NCBI GenBank assembly: GCA_035534615.1
Contig: DATLRO010000089.1
Coordinates: forward strand, 111,160-175,159
Direction of reading: 5' to 3'
Length of the DNA stretch: 64,000 nucleotides
Source of the DNA: JAGWRA01 sp035534615
Lineage (GTDB): Bacteria > Acidobacteriota > Vicinamibacteria > Vicinamibacterales > CAVVIG01
The notes beneath the pieces were generated by a model that did no database searches, was not told the origin of the DNA, and saw only the letters and a program-made list of their open reading frames with translations. The position numbers and the translations under genes were made by a program. Positions 46,247 to 55,191 of this stretch are shown in pieces; the first letter of the stretch is position 1, and each line of letters opens with the position of its first letter.

Positions 46247-46935
46247 TGCGGCCGCTGCTCTGCCTCGTCACCGATCGCCGTCGCCTTCCCGTGGTCCCCG
46301 AGGACGAAGCCTCCCGCCAGGACGCCCTGATCGATCAGGTCGCGGCCGCCGCACGCGCCGGCGTCGATCTGGTCCAGGTCCGGGAGCCGGATCTCGAAGC
46401 GGGTGCGCTGGCCGCGCTCGTATCGCGTGCCGTCGCCGCGGCCGGTCCCGCCACGCGGATCGTCGTCAATGAGCGTGTCGACGTCGCGCTGGCCGCCGGC
46501 GCGCACGGCGTGCACCTGCGGGCCGCGTCCATGGACGCGGCGCGTGTGCGCGGGATCACGCCGCCGGGGTTTCTGATCGGGCGATCCGTGCACGGCGCCG
46601 CGGAAGCGCGGCGCGTCGCCGCAGCGGGCGGACTCGACTACGTGCTGCTCGGCACCGTCTTTCCCTCGCGCTCGAAACCGGACGGCCATCCGGTGGTGGG
46701 CACGGCCGTGCTGGCCGAGACGGTGCGCGCCGTCGATCTGCCCGTCCTGGCGATCGGGGGAGTGACGATCGAGACGGCGGCCGAGGTCGCGCAAGCCGGC
46801 GCGGCCGGCCTCGCCGCGATCGGATTGTTCCAGCCGACGGGAACGAACGGCAAAGCTTGGGCGTCTGATCTGGGAGACATCGTGCAAACCCTGCGTATCC
46901 TGTTTGACACAACCCGCTCCGCTTCCTTAAGATAG
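46246..46935 (+). CDS. thiE: thiamine-phosphate synthase
   Basis: ThiE joins the hydroxymethylpyrimidine and thiazole halves of thiamine. The 229-residue TIM barrel has DLVQVREPDLE near 36, VNERVDVALAAGAHGVHL, IGRSVHG, the LGTVFPSRSKPD phosphate-site segment and VLAIGGVT. The usual Arg/Lys cluster is largely kept. The ATG overlaps the stop of the preceding small gene (TGATG). No TPP riboswitch was recognised. Its 3' end contains a promoter for the RodZ-like gene. Confidence 0.93.
   Translation: MRPLLCLVTDRRRLPVVPEDEASRQDALIDQVAAAARAGVDLVQVREPDLEAGALAALVSRAVAAAGPATRIVVNERVDVALAAGAHGVHLRAASMDAARVRGITPPGFLIGRSVHGAAEARRVAAAGGLDYVLLGTVFPSRSKPDGHPVVGTAVLAETVRAVDLPVLAIGGVTIETAAEVAQAGAAGLAAIGLFQPTGTNGKAWASDLGDIVQTLRILFDTTRSASLR
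46904..46933 (+). promoter_or_regulatory. promoter of the RodZ-like gene, inside the end of thiE
   Basis: TTGACA (46904-46909), 18 bases, TAAGAT (46928-46933). The predicted leader to ATG 47021 is about 80 bases. Confidence 0.7.
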
Positions 46936-47020
46936 GGCGAATGACGGCGTTCGGTGACGGCCGTTGCCCACCCAGGGTGCGGTTCGTCGGGTATTCGATC
47001 AATCTGCAACCCGGTCGAGG

Positions 47021-47806
47021 ATGCCTGATCGCCACGAGTCCACATTCGGTGCCCGTCTGAGGAGCGCTCGCGAAGCTCGCGAGATCTCGCTCCGGCGTAT
47101 TGCCGGCGTCACCAGGATTTCCCTTCCCGCGCTCGAAGCGCTCGAACGCAACGACATCTCGCGGCTTCCCGGCGGCATCTTCTCGCGCGCCTTCGTGCGC
47201 GCGTACGCGACCGAGGTCGGACTGGATCCCGAACAGACCGTCCGGGATTTCATCGCGAGTTTCCCGCAGGAGTCGGTGCTCGCCGGACATCCGGTCAAGC
47301 ACGAACAGGAAGAGCGGCAGGTCCGCGAGAAGCAGAAGCGCCGGTTCGGTCGTCTCGCGCGGCTGGCCGGACTCGGGCTGCCGGCGCTGCTCCTGGCGGG
47401 GTATCTGGCGGTGTCCGGGTTCCGGGCCTCGACCGGCGTGGACGCCAGCGTGGTGGCTGATGCCGGCGGGGGCGTGCGGTCCGCCGTCGGCACGTCGGCG
47501 GTGGTCGATCATCCCGCGACCGCGTCGGCGCGGTCCGATCTGCTGCAGGTCGCGATCGCGGCGCGGTCGGCGTGCTGGGTCTCGGCGACGGTCGACGGGC
47601 ACCGGTCGATTCAGCGTCTGCTGGAGCCGGGGGAACATGCGGTGCTGCAGGTGCGCGACCAGGTGGTGCTCACGGCCGGCGACGCCGCGGCGCTCGAGCT
47701 GACCATCAACGGCGAAGCGGCCCGGGCGCTGGGGGGCCGGGGACAGGTCGTCACCGTCCGGATCGACCCCGGCAATTACCGCACGTTCCTGGCCGCAGGC
47801 CGTTGA
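47021..47806 (+). CDS. RodZ-like helix-turn-helix membrane protein
   Basis: The 261-residue protein has a Cro/C1-type helix-turn-helix domain at about 8-75 (FGARLRSAREAREISLRRIA, ALEALERNDISRLPGG). A basic juxtamembrane stretch, one membrane helix at about 115-135 and a periplasmic domain of the DUF4115 type (about 178-260: CWVSATVDGHRSIQRLLEPG, LTINGE) follow. This is the RodZ plan, and RodZ links MreB to the envelope and affects rod shape. mreB is not in the window, so the symbol is not assigned. ATG 47021 is chosen; a TTG at 46964 would add 19 residues. Confidence 0.83.
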   Translation: MPDRHESTFGARLRSAREAREISLRRIAGVTRISLPALEALERNDISRLPGGIFSRAFVRAYATEVGLDPEQTVRDFIASFPQESVLAGHPVKHEQEERQVREKQKRRFGRLARLAGLGLPALLLAGYLAVSGFRASTGVDASVVADAGGGVRSAVGTSAVVDHPATASARSDLLQVAIAARSACWVSATVDGHRSIQRLLEPGEHAVLQVRDQVVLTAGDAAALELTINGEAARALGGRGQVVTVRIDPGNYRTFLAAGR

Positions 47807-47866
47807 TCGGCCCTCTCCCGGCGGCGGGCGGCGGCGCGCGCGCCGCTCATTCCTGAGCGACTCCCC

Positions 47867-48670
47867 ATGGACACCGGGCTTCGAAGCCCCCTGATCGACC
47901 TCTTCCGCCGCGGTGAAGTGGCGCACGACGTGCGGCTGCTCGCGGCCCGCGGCGCCTTCGCGCCCCGCGCGATCGATCAGCTCGCGCTGCTGGCGCTGCT
48001 CGTCGACGATCCCGATCCGGCGGTCGCCGCGGCCGCAGACCAGACGCTCGGGCGGATTGCCCCCGGGATCCTCGCCGCGTTTCTCGCCCGCCCTGACGTG
48101 CCGCAGGGCCTGCGGGCGTTCTTCGCGGCCAGGGGCGTCGAGGCGGCGCCCGACGCGGGCGGCGACGGGGACGCGCCGCTCATCGAGGCGCAGGACGCCG
48201 ACGCCGGCATTGGAGAGGAGGCGGAGGCCGACGCCGTCGCCGGAGACGACGCGCGGCAGCCGGCGGTGCAGCGGCTGATGGGGATGACGCTCACCGACAA
48301 GCTCAAGGTGGCGCTGAAGGGCAGCCGGGAGGAGCGCGCGATTCTGATTCGCGATCCGAACAAGATGGTGGCGGCCGCCGTGCTCAGCAGCCCTCGCCTG
48401 GGCGACGATGAAATCGAAGGGTTCGCGCGGATGGCGACCATCGCGGAGGACATCCTGCGGACGATTGCGGCCAACCGCGCCTGGACGCGCAATTACGGGG
48501 TGATTCTGGGGCTGGTCCGGAACCCGAAGACGCCGCTGGCGGTGTCGCTCAACCTGCTCGCCCGCCTGAACGATCGCGACGTGAACGCGGTCTCGATCGA
48601 TCGAAACGTCCCCGATCCCCTCCGCATCGCCGCCCGCCGCAAAGTGGTGACGTCGAGCAGCCGGCGCTGA
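47867..48670 (+). CDS. HEAT-repeat-like conserved hypothetical protein
   Basis: The 267-residue product is helical. An N-terminal part (about 15-85) looks like two HEAT-type units (LALLALLVDDPDPAVAAAAD). An acidic low-complexity linker (about 92-125, rich in Asp/Glu/Ala) and a conserved-looking C-terminal domain (ERAILIRDPNKMVAAAVLSS, NYGVILGLVRNPKTPL) that is again HEAT-like follow. No signal or catalytic motif is visible. Such proteins probably bind other proteins. It follows the RodZ-like gene by 60 bases on the same strand, so a shared envelope role is possible but unproven. Confidence 0.68.
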   Translation: MDTGLRSPLIDLFRRGEVAHDVRLLAARGAFAPRAIDQLALLALLVDDPDPAVAAAADQTLGRIAPGILAAFLARPDVPQGLRAFFAARGVEAAPDAGGDGDAPLIEAQDADAGIGEEAEADAVAGDDARQPAVQRLMGMTLTDKLKVALKGSREERAILIRDPNKMVAAAVLSSPRLGDDEIEGFARMATIAEDILRTIAANRAWTRNYGVILGLVRNPKTPLAVSLNLLARLNDRDVNAVSIDRNVPDPLRIAARRKVVTSSSRR

Positions 48671-48704
48671 GTCCCGGCCGGCATCCGCGTCCGGCGCCTG
48701 CCGC

Positions 48705-48941
48705 TCAGCGACGGGACGATCCGCCGGGCAGCCGCCGCGGCGGCCGCCGGTTGGCCGAAGGTTCGTGCCCGCCCCATTCCGAGCGCATCTGCGACAGCCC
48801 GTCCATGTAGACCGCCGCGCGTTCGCGAGCCTCCTCGTCCGGGAGCGATTTCAGCAGCTCGACCGCCCGGGCGAGGTCGCGCGTGATCGTGGAGCGGCTG
48901 GCCTGATAGTAGAGCCGTTTGATCTCGGCGAGGGCGTCCAT
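48705..48941 (-). CDS. small conserved hypothetical protein, 78 aa
   Basis: The 78-residue product (ATG 48941, GGAGC five bases upstream) is helical: ALAEIKRLYYQASRSTITRD, then a second helix VELLKSLPDEEARERAAVYMD, and a basic Pro/Arg tail. It starts 11 bases after the polX stop on the same strand and so is probably co-transcribed with polX. I do not recognise its function. Confidence 0.65.
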   Translation of the reverse strand: MDALAEIKRLYYQASRSTITRDLARAVELLKSLPDEEARERAAVYMDGLSQMRSEWGGHEPSANRRPPRRLPGGSSRR

Positions 48942-48952
48942 GGAAGCTCCGT

Positions 48953-50683
48953 TCACGCCGGCCGGCGCGCGGCGTTCCGGCGCAGGCCGGCGCGGAACGC
49001 GTCGACCGGCCGTGTATTGAGGACATCGTCGGCCGTCAACCAGGCGCGACGCGCCGTGACCACGCCCCAGTGCAGCAGCCCGAATGCGCTCCGCGCGTGC
49101 GCGTCGCTGGCGATGGTCAGCTTGACGCCGCGGTCGCGCGCGAGCCGGGCGTGGACGTCGTCCAGATCGCGGCGTTCGATCTGGCCGTTGATCTCGAGCG
49201 CGACGCCGTGTGCGGCCGCCGCGTCGATCACCGCCTCGACGTCGGCGCGGTACGGCTCGCGGCGGAGCAGGAGGCGGCCGGTCGGGTGGCCGATGATGTC
49301 GACGAACGGGCAGGCGATCGCGCGCAGCAGCCGATCGGTCATCCGGGCCGGCTCCTGGGTGAACGCGGAGTGCACCGACGCGATGACCAGATCCAGTTCC
49401 GCCAGGCAGTCGTCCGCCAGATCCATCGTGCCATCGGGCCGGATGTCGCACTCGATGCCGGCGAGCAGCGTGATGCCGTCGATCCGGCGTCCGACGTCGC
49501 GGATGCGCGCGGCGTGCGCCAGGGCGCGGCGCTCGTCGAGGCCGTTGGCCATGGCCAGCGCCCGGCTGTGATCGGTGACCGCCAGGTAGGCCAGGCCGGC
49601 CTCGCGAGCCGCCAGCGCCATCGTTTCGATGTCGTCGCGCCCGTCCGTCTCCGTCGTGTGCGTGTGCAGATCCCCGCGCAGGTCGGCCCGTTCGATCAGG
49701 CGCGGCAGACGGCCGTCGGCGGCCGCCTCGATCTCGCCGCGGCCCTCGCGCAGCTCGGGCGGCACCCAGCTCAACGCGAGCGCCTCGTAGATCGCCTCCT
49801 CCCGGTCGGCGGCGATCCGGTCGCCCGTGCCGGCCGCGAAGAGCCCGTGCTCGTTCAGCGTGAAGCCGCGCGCCGCCGCCCATGCGCGCAAGGCGAGGTG
49901 GTGCGACCGGGATCCGGTGAAGTACTGCAGCGCCGCGCCTCCGCTCGCCGGCTCGACGAGGCGCAGATCGGCCCGGAGGCCGCCCCGGAGCAGGACGCTC
50001 GCGCCGGTCTCGCCGCCCGTGAGGACGCGCTCGACGAGCGGATGGCGCGCGAAGGCGCCGGTGAGGGAGGCCGGACCGCCGACGGCGAGGAGGTCGAGAT
50101 TGCCGCAGGTGTCGGTGCCGCGCCGGACGCTTCCGGCCGGCGCGAGCACCGTGCCGGGCGCGACGGCGGCGAGGTCGGCCGCCAGCGTCGCCGCCGCGTC
50201 GGCCGCGTCGGCGGTGAGGTGCCGCGACGCGTGGCGGCGCCGCGCTTCGATCGCGCGGAGGATCTGCTCCGTCTTCTTCGCCCCCATGCCGCGCAGCGTT
50301 TCCAGCCGCCCGTCCCGCGCGGCCTGCTCGAGATCGTCGAGCGAGGCGATCTGCAGCTGGGCGTGGAGCGCGGCGATCGTCTTCGGTCCGACGCCCTGGA
50401 GCTGCAGCAGGTCGAGCAGCGCCGGCGGGAACTCCGCGACAAGCTGGCGGTGCGCCTCGGTGTCGCCGGTGTCGGCGATCTCCCGGATGCGGGCGGCCAG
50501 GTCCCGGCCGATGCCCGGCAGTTCGCGCAGGCGCGCCTCGTCCAGCGCGGCCAGCGGCGCCGCGCAGGCGGCGACCGTCTCGGCGGCCTGGCGATAGGCC
50601 CGGATCTTGAACGGATTGGCCGCCTGCAGCTCCAGCAGGTCGGCCGTCTCCCCGAGGATCCGCGCGATGGCGAGGTTATCCAA
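48953..50683 (-). CDS. polX: PolX-type DNA polymerase/3'-5' exonuclease with PHP domain
   Basis: Bacterial PolX joins a gap-filling family X polymerase to a C-terminal PHP exonuclease, for base-excision repair. The 576-residue product has the 8-kDa and fingers HhH regions (LPGIGRDLAARI near 55, GVGPKTIAAL near 97), the palm nucleotidyl site starting AGSVRR near 183 and ALQYFTGSRSHH. The PHP domain (about 335-570) has metal ligands in DLHTHTTETDGRDD, VTDHS, GIECDI and SDAHARS. In the palm the usual Asp-x-Asp is Asn195-Leu-Asp197, so the first catalytic carboxylate is missing. It starts inside the end of the GHMP kinase gene (8-base overlap). Confidence 0.92.
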   Translation of the reverse strand: MDNLAIARILGETADLLELQAANPFKIRAYRQAAETVAACAAPLAALDEARLRELPGIGRDLAARIREIADTGDTEAHRQLVAEFPPALLDLLQLQGVGPKTIAALHAQLQIASLDDLEQAARDGRLETLRGMGAKKTEQILRAIEARRRHASRHLTADAADAAATLAADLAAVAPGTVLAPAGSVRRGTDTCGNLDLLAVGGPASLTGAFARHPLVERVLTGGETGASVLLRGGLRADLRLVEPASGGAALQYFTGSRSHHLALRAWAAARGFTLNEHGLFAAGTGDRIAADREEAIYEALALSWVPPELREGRGEIEAAADGRLPRLIERADLRGDLHTHTTETDGRDDIETMALAAREAGLAYLAVTDHSRALAMANGLDERRALAHAARIRDVGRRIDGITLLAGIECDIRPDGTMDLADDCLAELDLVIASVHSAFTQEPARMTDRLLRAIACPFVDIIGHPTGRLLLRREPYRADVEAVIDAAAAHGVALEINGQIERRDLDDVHARLARDRGVKLTIASDAHARSAFGLLHWGVVTARRAWLTADDVLNTRPVDAFRAGLRRNAARRPA

Positions 50684-51668
50684 TCCGCAGCCCTTCCAGG
50701 TCGATCTCGAACTCCAGCAGCCGGGCGCCGCCCGCGGCGAGCGCCTCGCGGACGGCCGGCAGGCCGTCTGGCTGGGCGTAGCAGATCAGGCAGCCGCCGC
50801 CGCCCGCGCCGCACACCTTGGCCGACAGGGCGCCGGCGCGCAGGGCCCGGCCGATCAGCGCGTCGATGGCGGGCGTCGTCACGCCGGGCGCCAGCTGGCG
50901 GCGGTTGTCCCATTCCTCCGCGATGAGCCGGCCGGTCCGCGCCCAGTCGCCGCGGGTCAGCGCCTCGCGCATCGCGGCGGCGGTGTCCCGGATCCGCTCG
51001 AAGCGGTCGAAGACCGCCCGGTCGCCGTCGAGGTGCCGCTTCATGATCTCCCAGTTGTTCGTGCCGGAATTGCGCGGGGCCCCCGTGTAGGCGAGCACCA
51101 GGCGCCGCTGCAGCTCGGCCGGGTCGACGTCGAGCGGCTCGCGGTGGATGCCGTCCACGCGGAGTTCGATGGCGGCGATGCCGCCGAAGAGGGCCGGGCG
51201 GTAGTCCTGCACGCCGGTCGGCACCCCGAGGACCTGCGCTTCCACGTTCATCGCCGTCAGCAGCAGGTCGTCGCGGCGCCGGTTGCTGGCGCCCTTCCAT
51301 CGCGCCAGCGCCCCACAGACCGCGATGTTGAGGGCCGACGACCCCGCCAGGCCGGCGCCGGCCGGCGAGTCGCTCTGCGTGGTCAGCGTGACGTTGCCGG
51401 CCTCGAAGAACCGGAGGAGGCGGCTGAGGAGCGGCAGCGTCGTGTCGGTGGCGAGCGCCTCGGGACGGGTGGCCGGGACCGCCCGCCCGGTATCGACCGA
51501 CCGGATTTCGACCAGGCCGTCCGTGCGCATGTCGAGGCGCGCGTGGGCGCGGATGGAGATGGCGGCGTTGATCGTCTGCGCGCCGTCGTGGAACAGGTAC
51601 AGGGGCCAGATATCGAGCGTCCCGCCCGCCAGATCGATGCGGGTCGGCGCCGAGGAGTGGATGTGCAC
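50676..51668 (-). CDS. GHMP-family sugar kinase
   Basis: The 330-residue product has the GHMP kinase motifs: N-terminal APTRIDLAGGTLD, the ATP loop SPAGAGLAGSSALNIA near residue 100 and the C-terminal KVCGAGGGGCLICY near 287. The nearest relatives I can name are heptose-7-phosphate kinases (HddA) and fucose/galactose-type kinases; the substrate is open. GTG 51668 is chosen because a TATAAT box lies six bases upstream and would fall inside the gene if ATG 51692 were used. It is divergent from nagZ and the murein-recycling run, so a cell-wall or LPS sugar is a reasonable guess. Confidence 0.85.
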   Translation of the reverse strand: MHIHSSAPTRIDLAGGTLDIWPLYLFHDGAQTINAAISIRAHARLDMRTDGLVEIRSVDTGRAVPATRPEALATDTTLPLLSRLLRFFEAGNVTLTTQSDSPAGAGLAGSSALNIAVCGALARWKGASNRRRDDLLLTAMNVEAQVLGVPTGVQDYRPALFGGIAAIELRVDGIHREPLDVDPAELQRRLVLAYTGAPRNSGTNNWEIMKRHLDGDRAVFDRFERIRDTAAAMREALTRGDWARTGRLIAEEWDNRRQLAPGVTTPAIDALIGRALRAGALSAKVCGAGGGGCLICYAQPDGLPAVREALAAGGARLLEFEIDLEGLRIG

Positions 51669-51674
51669 CAGGGC

Positions 51675-51682
51675 ATTATAAT
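51675..51682. promoter_or_regulatory. overlapping divergent -10 boxes (palindromic ATTATAAT)
   Basis: The 8-base palindrome provides TATAAT on the plus strand (51677-51682, towards nagZ) and on the minus strand (51680-51675, towards the GHMP kinase). No strong -35 is seen on either side. Polymerase binding in one direction would exclude the other. Confidence 0.55.
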
Positions 51683-51712
51683 GAAGGCGCATTCGGGCCC
51701 GTACCCGCTCAC

Positions 51713-52837
51713 ATGTCGCTCCGCGAACTGCGCCGCCACGTCGGACGTCTGCTGATTGCCGGATTCGACGGCCGCGTCGTGCCGGCCGAACTGAAGGCGC
51801 TCGCCCGCGAGTTCGACCTCGGGGGGGTGATTCTCTTCGGACGGAACGTCGACGGGCCGGAACAGACGGCCGATCTCACGTTCGAGCTGCAGCGCCTGGA
51901 GCGGGAGCTGCCGCTCTGGATCAGCGTCGATCAGGAGGGCGGGCGGGTGGCGCGCCTGCGCGCGCCGTTCACCGAGTGGCCGCCGATGAGCACGCTCGGG
52001 CGGAGCGGCGATTCCGGGCTGGCCGAACGCTTCGCCCGCGCCCTCGCGGCCGAATTGCGCGCGGTCGGGGTGACGCTCGACTACGCGCCGGTCCTGGACG
52101 TGCACACGAATCCGAAGAACCCGGTGATCGGCGACCGGGCGCTGTCCGACCGCCCCGATCTCGTCGCGCGCCTCGGGGCCGTGATCGTCCGGACGCTGCA
52201 GGCGGAGGGGGTGGCGGCCTGCGGCAAGCACTTTCCGGGGCACGGGGACACGGGCACCGATTCGCACAAGGAGCTGCCGCTGGTCGAGCATCCGCCCGAC
52301 CGGCTCCGGGCCGTGGAGTTCGTGCCGTTCCGGGCGGCCATCGACGCCGGCGTCGCGGCGATCATGACCGCCCATGTGCTCGTGCCGGCGCTGGACGAGG
52401 AGCGGCCGGCCACGCTGTCGCCCGTGATCGTGCGGGGCCTCCTGAAGGAGGAGCTCGGCTACGGCGGGATGGTGCTCAGCGACGATCTGGAGATGCAGGC
52501 GATCGCCGGCCGGATGGACGTCGCCGACGCGGCGGTCGCCGCGCTGGCGGCCGGGTGCGACGGGCTGCTGATCTGCGGAACGGATCACGACCGCCAGGCG
52601 CACGCGCTCGAAGCGATCATTCACGCCGTGGAGCGCGAAGGGCTGCCGTTCGCGCGGATCGAAGACGCCTGGCGGCGGATCGAGGCGATGAAACTGCGGT
52701 TCCTGGCGGCCGGGGCCGGCGGCGCCCCCTCCCTGGTGCCGCGCGGCGGGCGGCCGCCGTCGGCGTTGGACCTGCGCCGGCTCGTGGGCACCGCTGCGCA
52801 TCAGGCGGTCGCCGACGAAATGGCGCGGTTTCTCTGA
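51713..52837 (+). CDS. nagZ: beta-N-acetylhexosaminidase (GH3), murein recycling
   Basis: NagZ removes GlcNAc from GlcNAc-anhydroMurNAc products in the cytoplasm. The 374-residue product has the GH3 signature KHFPGHGDTGTDSHKELP (near 175-190), whose Asp-His dyad acts as acid/base. The nucleophile region LSDDLEMQAI follows (near 258). No signal peptide is seen, which fits a cytoplasmic enzyme, and the C-terminal extension of about 60 residues is longer than in E. coli. It starts a run of cell-wall genes (ldcA 21 bases later, then mpl). Confidence 0.93.
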   Translation: MSLRELRRHVGRLLIAGFDGRVVPAELKALAREFDLGGVILFGRNVDGPEQTADLTFELQRLERELPLWISVDQEGGRVARLRAPFTEWPPMSTLGRSGDSGLAERFARALAAELRAVGVTLDYAPVLDVHTNPKNPVIGDRALSDRPDLVARLGAVIVRTLQAEGVAACGKHFPGHGDTGTDSHKELPLVEHPPDRLRAVEFVPFRAAIDAGVAAIMTAHVLVPALDEERPATLSPVIVRGLLKEELGYGGMVLSDDLEMQAIAGRMDVADAAVAALAAGCDGLLICGTDHDRQAHALEAIIHAVEREGLPFARIEDAWRRIEAMKLRFLAAGAGGAPSLVPRGGRPPSALDLRRLVGTAAHQAVADEMARFL

Positions 52838-52858
52838 CGGAAGGATGTCCCAGTCCGC

Positions 52859-53791
52859 ATGATCAGACCACGCGCGCTTCGTCCGGGCGATCGGCTGGCG
52901 ATCGTGGCGCCGGCCAGTCCGTTCGGCCGCGAGGAGTTCGATCGCGGCCTGGACGAACTCCGGCAGCTCGGCTTCGTCCCGGTGTTCGATGACCGCGTCT
53001 TCGCCCGCCGGTCGTACGTCGCCGGCGACCCGGCGGTGCGGGCCGCCGCGTTCGGCGACGCCTGGCGCGATCCGTCGATCGCCGGCATCGTGGCGGCGCG
53101 GGGAGGCTATGGCAGCGTGCAGGTGCTGCCCTGGCTCGATCGCGACGCGATGCGCCGCACCCCGAAGGTCTTCGTCGGCTACAGCGACGTCACGTCGCTG
53201 CTCAGCTTCCTGACGACCGGCTGCGGCCTCGTCGCGTTTCACGGGCCGACCGTCGCCGGGCGCTTCGAGCGCGGCGCCGAGGGCTACGACCGCGACACGT
53301 TCCTGCGCGCGGTCATGCGCGCCGAGCCGCTCGGCGAGCTGGCGCCGGCGTCGCTCGAGACGGTCCGGCGCGGGCAGGCGGCCGGCCCCCTGCTCGGCGG
53401 CACGCTCACGCAGCTGGCGGCGTCGCTCGGGACCCCGTACGCGTTCCTGCCGCCGCCGGGCTGTGTGCTGTTCCTCGAGGACGTCGGCGAGCGCCCTTAC
53501 CGGCTCGACCGGCTGCTGACGCAGCTCCGGCTGGCCGGCATCCTGGCGCCGGCGGCCGGGCTCGTCTTCGGAGAAATGCGCGGCTGCGACGAGCCGGGCG
53601 GCGGGCCGTCGGCGCGCGCGGTGATTGGCGACGTGCTGGCCGACTTCCCGGGGCCGGTCCTGTTCGGCTTTCCGTCCGGCCACACGACCGGGCCGGCGTG
53701 GACCCTGCCGTTCGGCGTCACCGCCCGGGTCATCGGAGGCGACCGGCCGCGGCTCGTGATCGACGAAGCGGCCGTCGAGGCGGGGACATGA
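52859..53791 (+). CDS. ldcA: muramoyltetrapeptide (LD-)carboxypeptidase
   Basis: LdcA, a serine peptidase of family S66, removes the terminal D-Ala from murein tetrapeptides in the cytoplasm. The 310-residue product has the nucleophile region VGYSDVTSLL (Ser near 116), the catalytic Glu in LFLEDVGERPY and the His in GFPSGHTTGP, in the usual order. ATARGGYG-like AARGGYGS near 80 is also typical. Its stop overlaps the mpl start (ATGA), tying it to peptide recycling. Confidence 0.94.
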   Translation: MIRPRALRPGDRLAIVAPASPFGREEFDRGLDELRQLGFVPVFDDRVFARRSYVAGDPAVRAAAFGDAWRDPSIAGIVAARGGYGSVQVLPWLDRDAMRRTPKVFVGYSDVTSLLSFLTTGCGLVAFHGPTVAGRFERGAEGYDRDTFLRAVMRAEPLGELAPASLETVRRGQAAGPLLGGTLTQLAASLGTPYAFLPPPGCVLFLEDVGERPYRLDRLLTQLRLAGILAPAAGLVFGEMRGCDEPGGGPSARAVIGDVLADFPGPVLFGFPSGHTTGPAWTLPFGVTARVIGGDRPRLVIDEAAVEAGT

Positions 53792-55191
53792 CGCAGCGGG
53801 TCTATTTCATCGGCATCTGCGGCACGGCGATGGCGACGCTGGCGGCGCTCCTGCAGCGCAAGGGGCTGGTCGTCTCCGGGTCCGACGAGCACGTGTATCC
53901 GCCGATGAGCGAGTTCCTGGCGGAGGAGGGGATCGCGGTGCTCGAGGGGTTCGACGCCGCCCACATCACGGCCGATCTCGATCTGGTCGTCGTCGGCAAC
54001 GCGATCTCCCGGGGCAATCCGGAGATCGAGGAAGTGCTGGACCGCAAGATCCGGTACTGCTCGCTGCCGGAAGCGGTCCGCGACCAGTTTCTCTGGGGCG
54101 CGCGCTCGATCGTCATCGCCGGCACGCACGGCAAGACGACGACGACCTCGCTGGCCGGGTGGCTGTTGACGCACGGGGGGGCCGATCCGAGCGTGCTGGT
54201 CGGCGGCATCGCCCGGAACTTCGGCGCCGGCGGGTCGAGCTACCGCGTCGGCCGCGGGCGCGACTTCGTCATCGAGGGCGACGAGTACGACAGCGCGTTC
54301 TTCGACAAGACGGCCAAGTTCCTCAAGTACCTGCCCGACATCGCCGTGATCGGCAACATCGAGTTCGATCATGCGGACATCTACGAGGATCTCGACGCCG
54401 TGCGCCTGGCGTTCCAGCGCCTCGTCAACCTGGTGCCGCGGCGCGGCCTGCTGCTGCTGGGGGGCGACAGTCCCGAGGCGGCCGCGCTGGCCGTGCGGGC
54501 GCACTCCCGCGTCCAGACGTTCGGCCTGCTGGACGGCCTGACCTGGCAGGCGTACGACCTCCAGCCGGGCCCGGAACGGACGGCGTTCAAGGTGCGGCGG
54601 CACGGAAGGACGTTCGGCACGTTCGAGGTTCCCCTGCTCGGCGGGCACAACGTGCGCAACGCCCTGGCCGCGCTGGCCGTCGGTGTCGAGGTCGGCCTCG
54701 ATCCGGAAGGACTGGCGGAGGGCCTGCGGCGCTTCGCGGGCGTCCGGCGGCGGCTGGAGATCGCGGGCACAGCGGGCGGGGTCACGGTCTACGACGACTT
54801 CGCGCATCATCCGACCGCGGTCGCCGAGACGCTGGCGGCCCTGCGCGCGTCGCAGCCGGACGGACGGATCTGGGCGATCTTCGAGCCGCGGTCCGCCTCG
54901 TCGTGCCGCCGGATCTTCCAGGAAGACTTCGCGCGCGCCTTCGCGGCGGCGGACGAAGTCGTGATCGCCGCCGTCTACCGCAGCCGCCTGCCGGAGGCCG
55001 AGCAGTTGTCGGTGCCGCAGCTCGTCGCGGATCTGAAGGCCCGCGGGAACTCGGCGCGGTACGTCGCGGCGATCGACGAGATCGTGGCGACGGTCGTCCG
55101 CGAGCGGCGGGAGGGCGACCGCGTGGTGATCATGTCCAACGGCGGGTTCGGCGGCATCCACCGCCGGATGCTCGAGGCGCTGCGCGCATGA
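53788..55191 (+). CDS. mpl: UDP-MurNAc:L-Ala-gamma-D-Glu-meso-DAP ligase
   Basis: Mpl reattaches the recycled tripeptide to UDP-MurNAc. The 467-residue Mur ligase has VYFIGICGTAMATLA at the N-terminus, the ATP loop GTHGKTTTT near 112 and EGDEYDSAFFDKTAKFL with FDHADIYEDLDAV, which are Mpl rather than MurC signatures. DDFAHHPTAVAETL lies in the C-terminal domain. It indicates a DAP-type murein. Both ends overlap neighbours by 4 bases (ldcA and pxpB). Confidence 0.94.
   Translation: MTQRVYFIGICGTAMATLAALLQRKGLVVSGSDEHVYPPMSEFLAEEGIAVLEGFDAAHITADLDLVVVGNAISRGNPEIEEVLDRKIRYCSLPEAVRDQFLWGARSIVIAGTHGKTTTTSLAGWLLTHGGADPSVLVGGIARNFGAGGSSYRVGRGRDFVIEGDEYDSAFFDKTAKFLKYLPDIAVIGNIEFDHADIYEDLDAVRLAFQRLVNLVPRRGLLLLGGDSPEAAALAVRAHSRVQTFGLLDGLTWQAYDLQPGPERTAFKVRRHGRTFGTFEVPLLGGHNVRNALAALAVGVEVGLDPEGLAEGLRRFAGVRRRLEIAGTAGGVTVYDDFAHHPTAVAETLAALRASQPDGRIWAIFEPRSASSCRRIFQEDFARAFAAADEVVIAAVYRSRLPEAEQLSVPQLVADLKARGNSARYVAAIDEIVATVVRERREGDRVVIMSNGGFGGIHRRMLEALRA

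Noticed and set aside
51668..51692. ATG 51692 as the start of the GHMP kinase
   Set aside because: A TATAAT box lies between it and the similarity start; GTG 51668 fits the promoter and the family N-terminus better.
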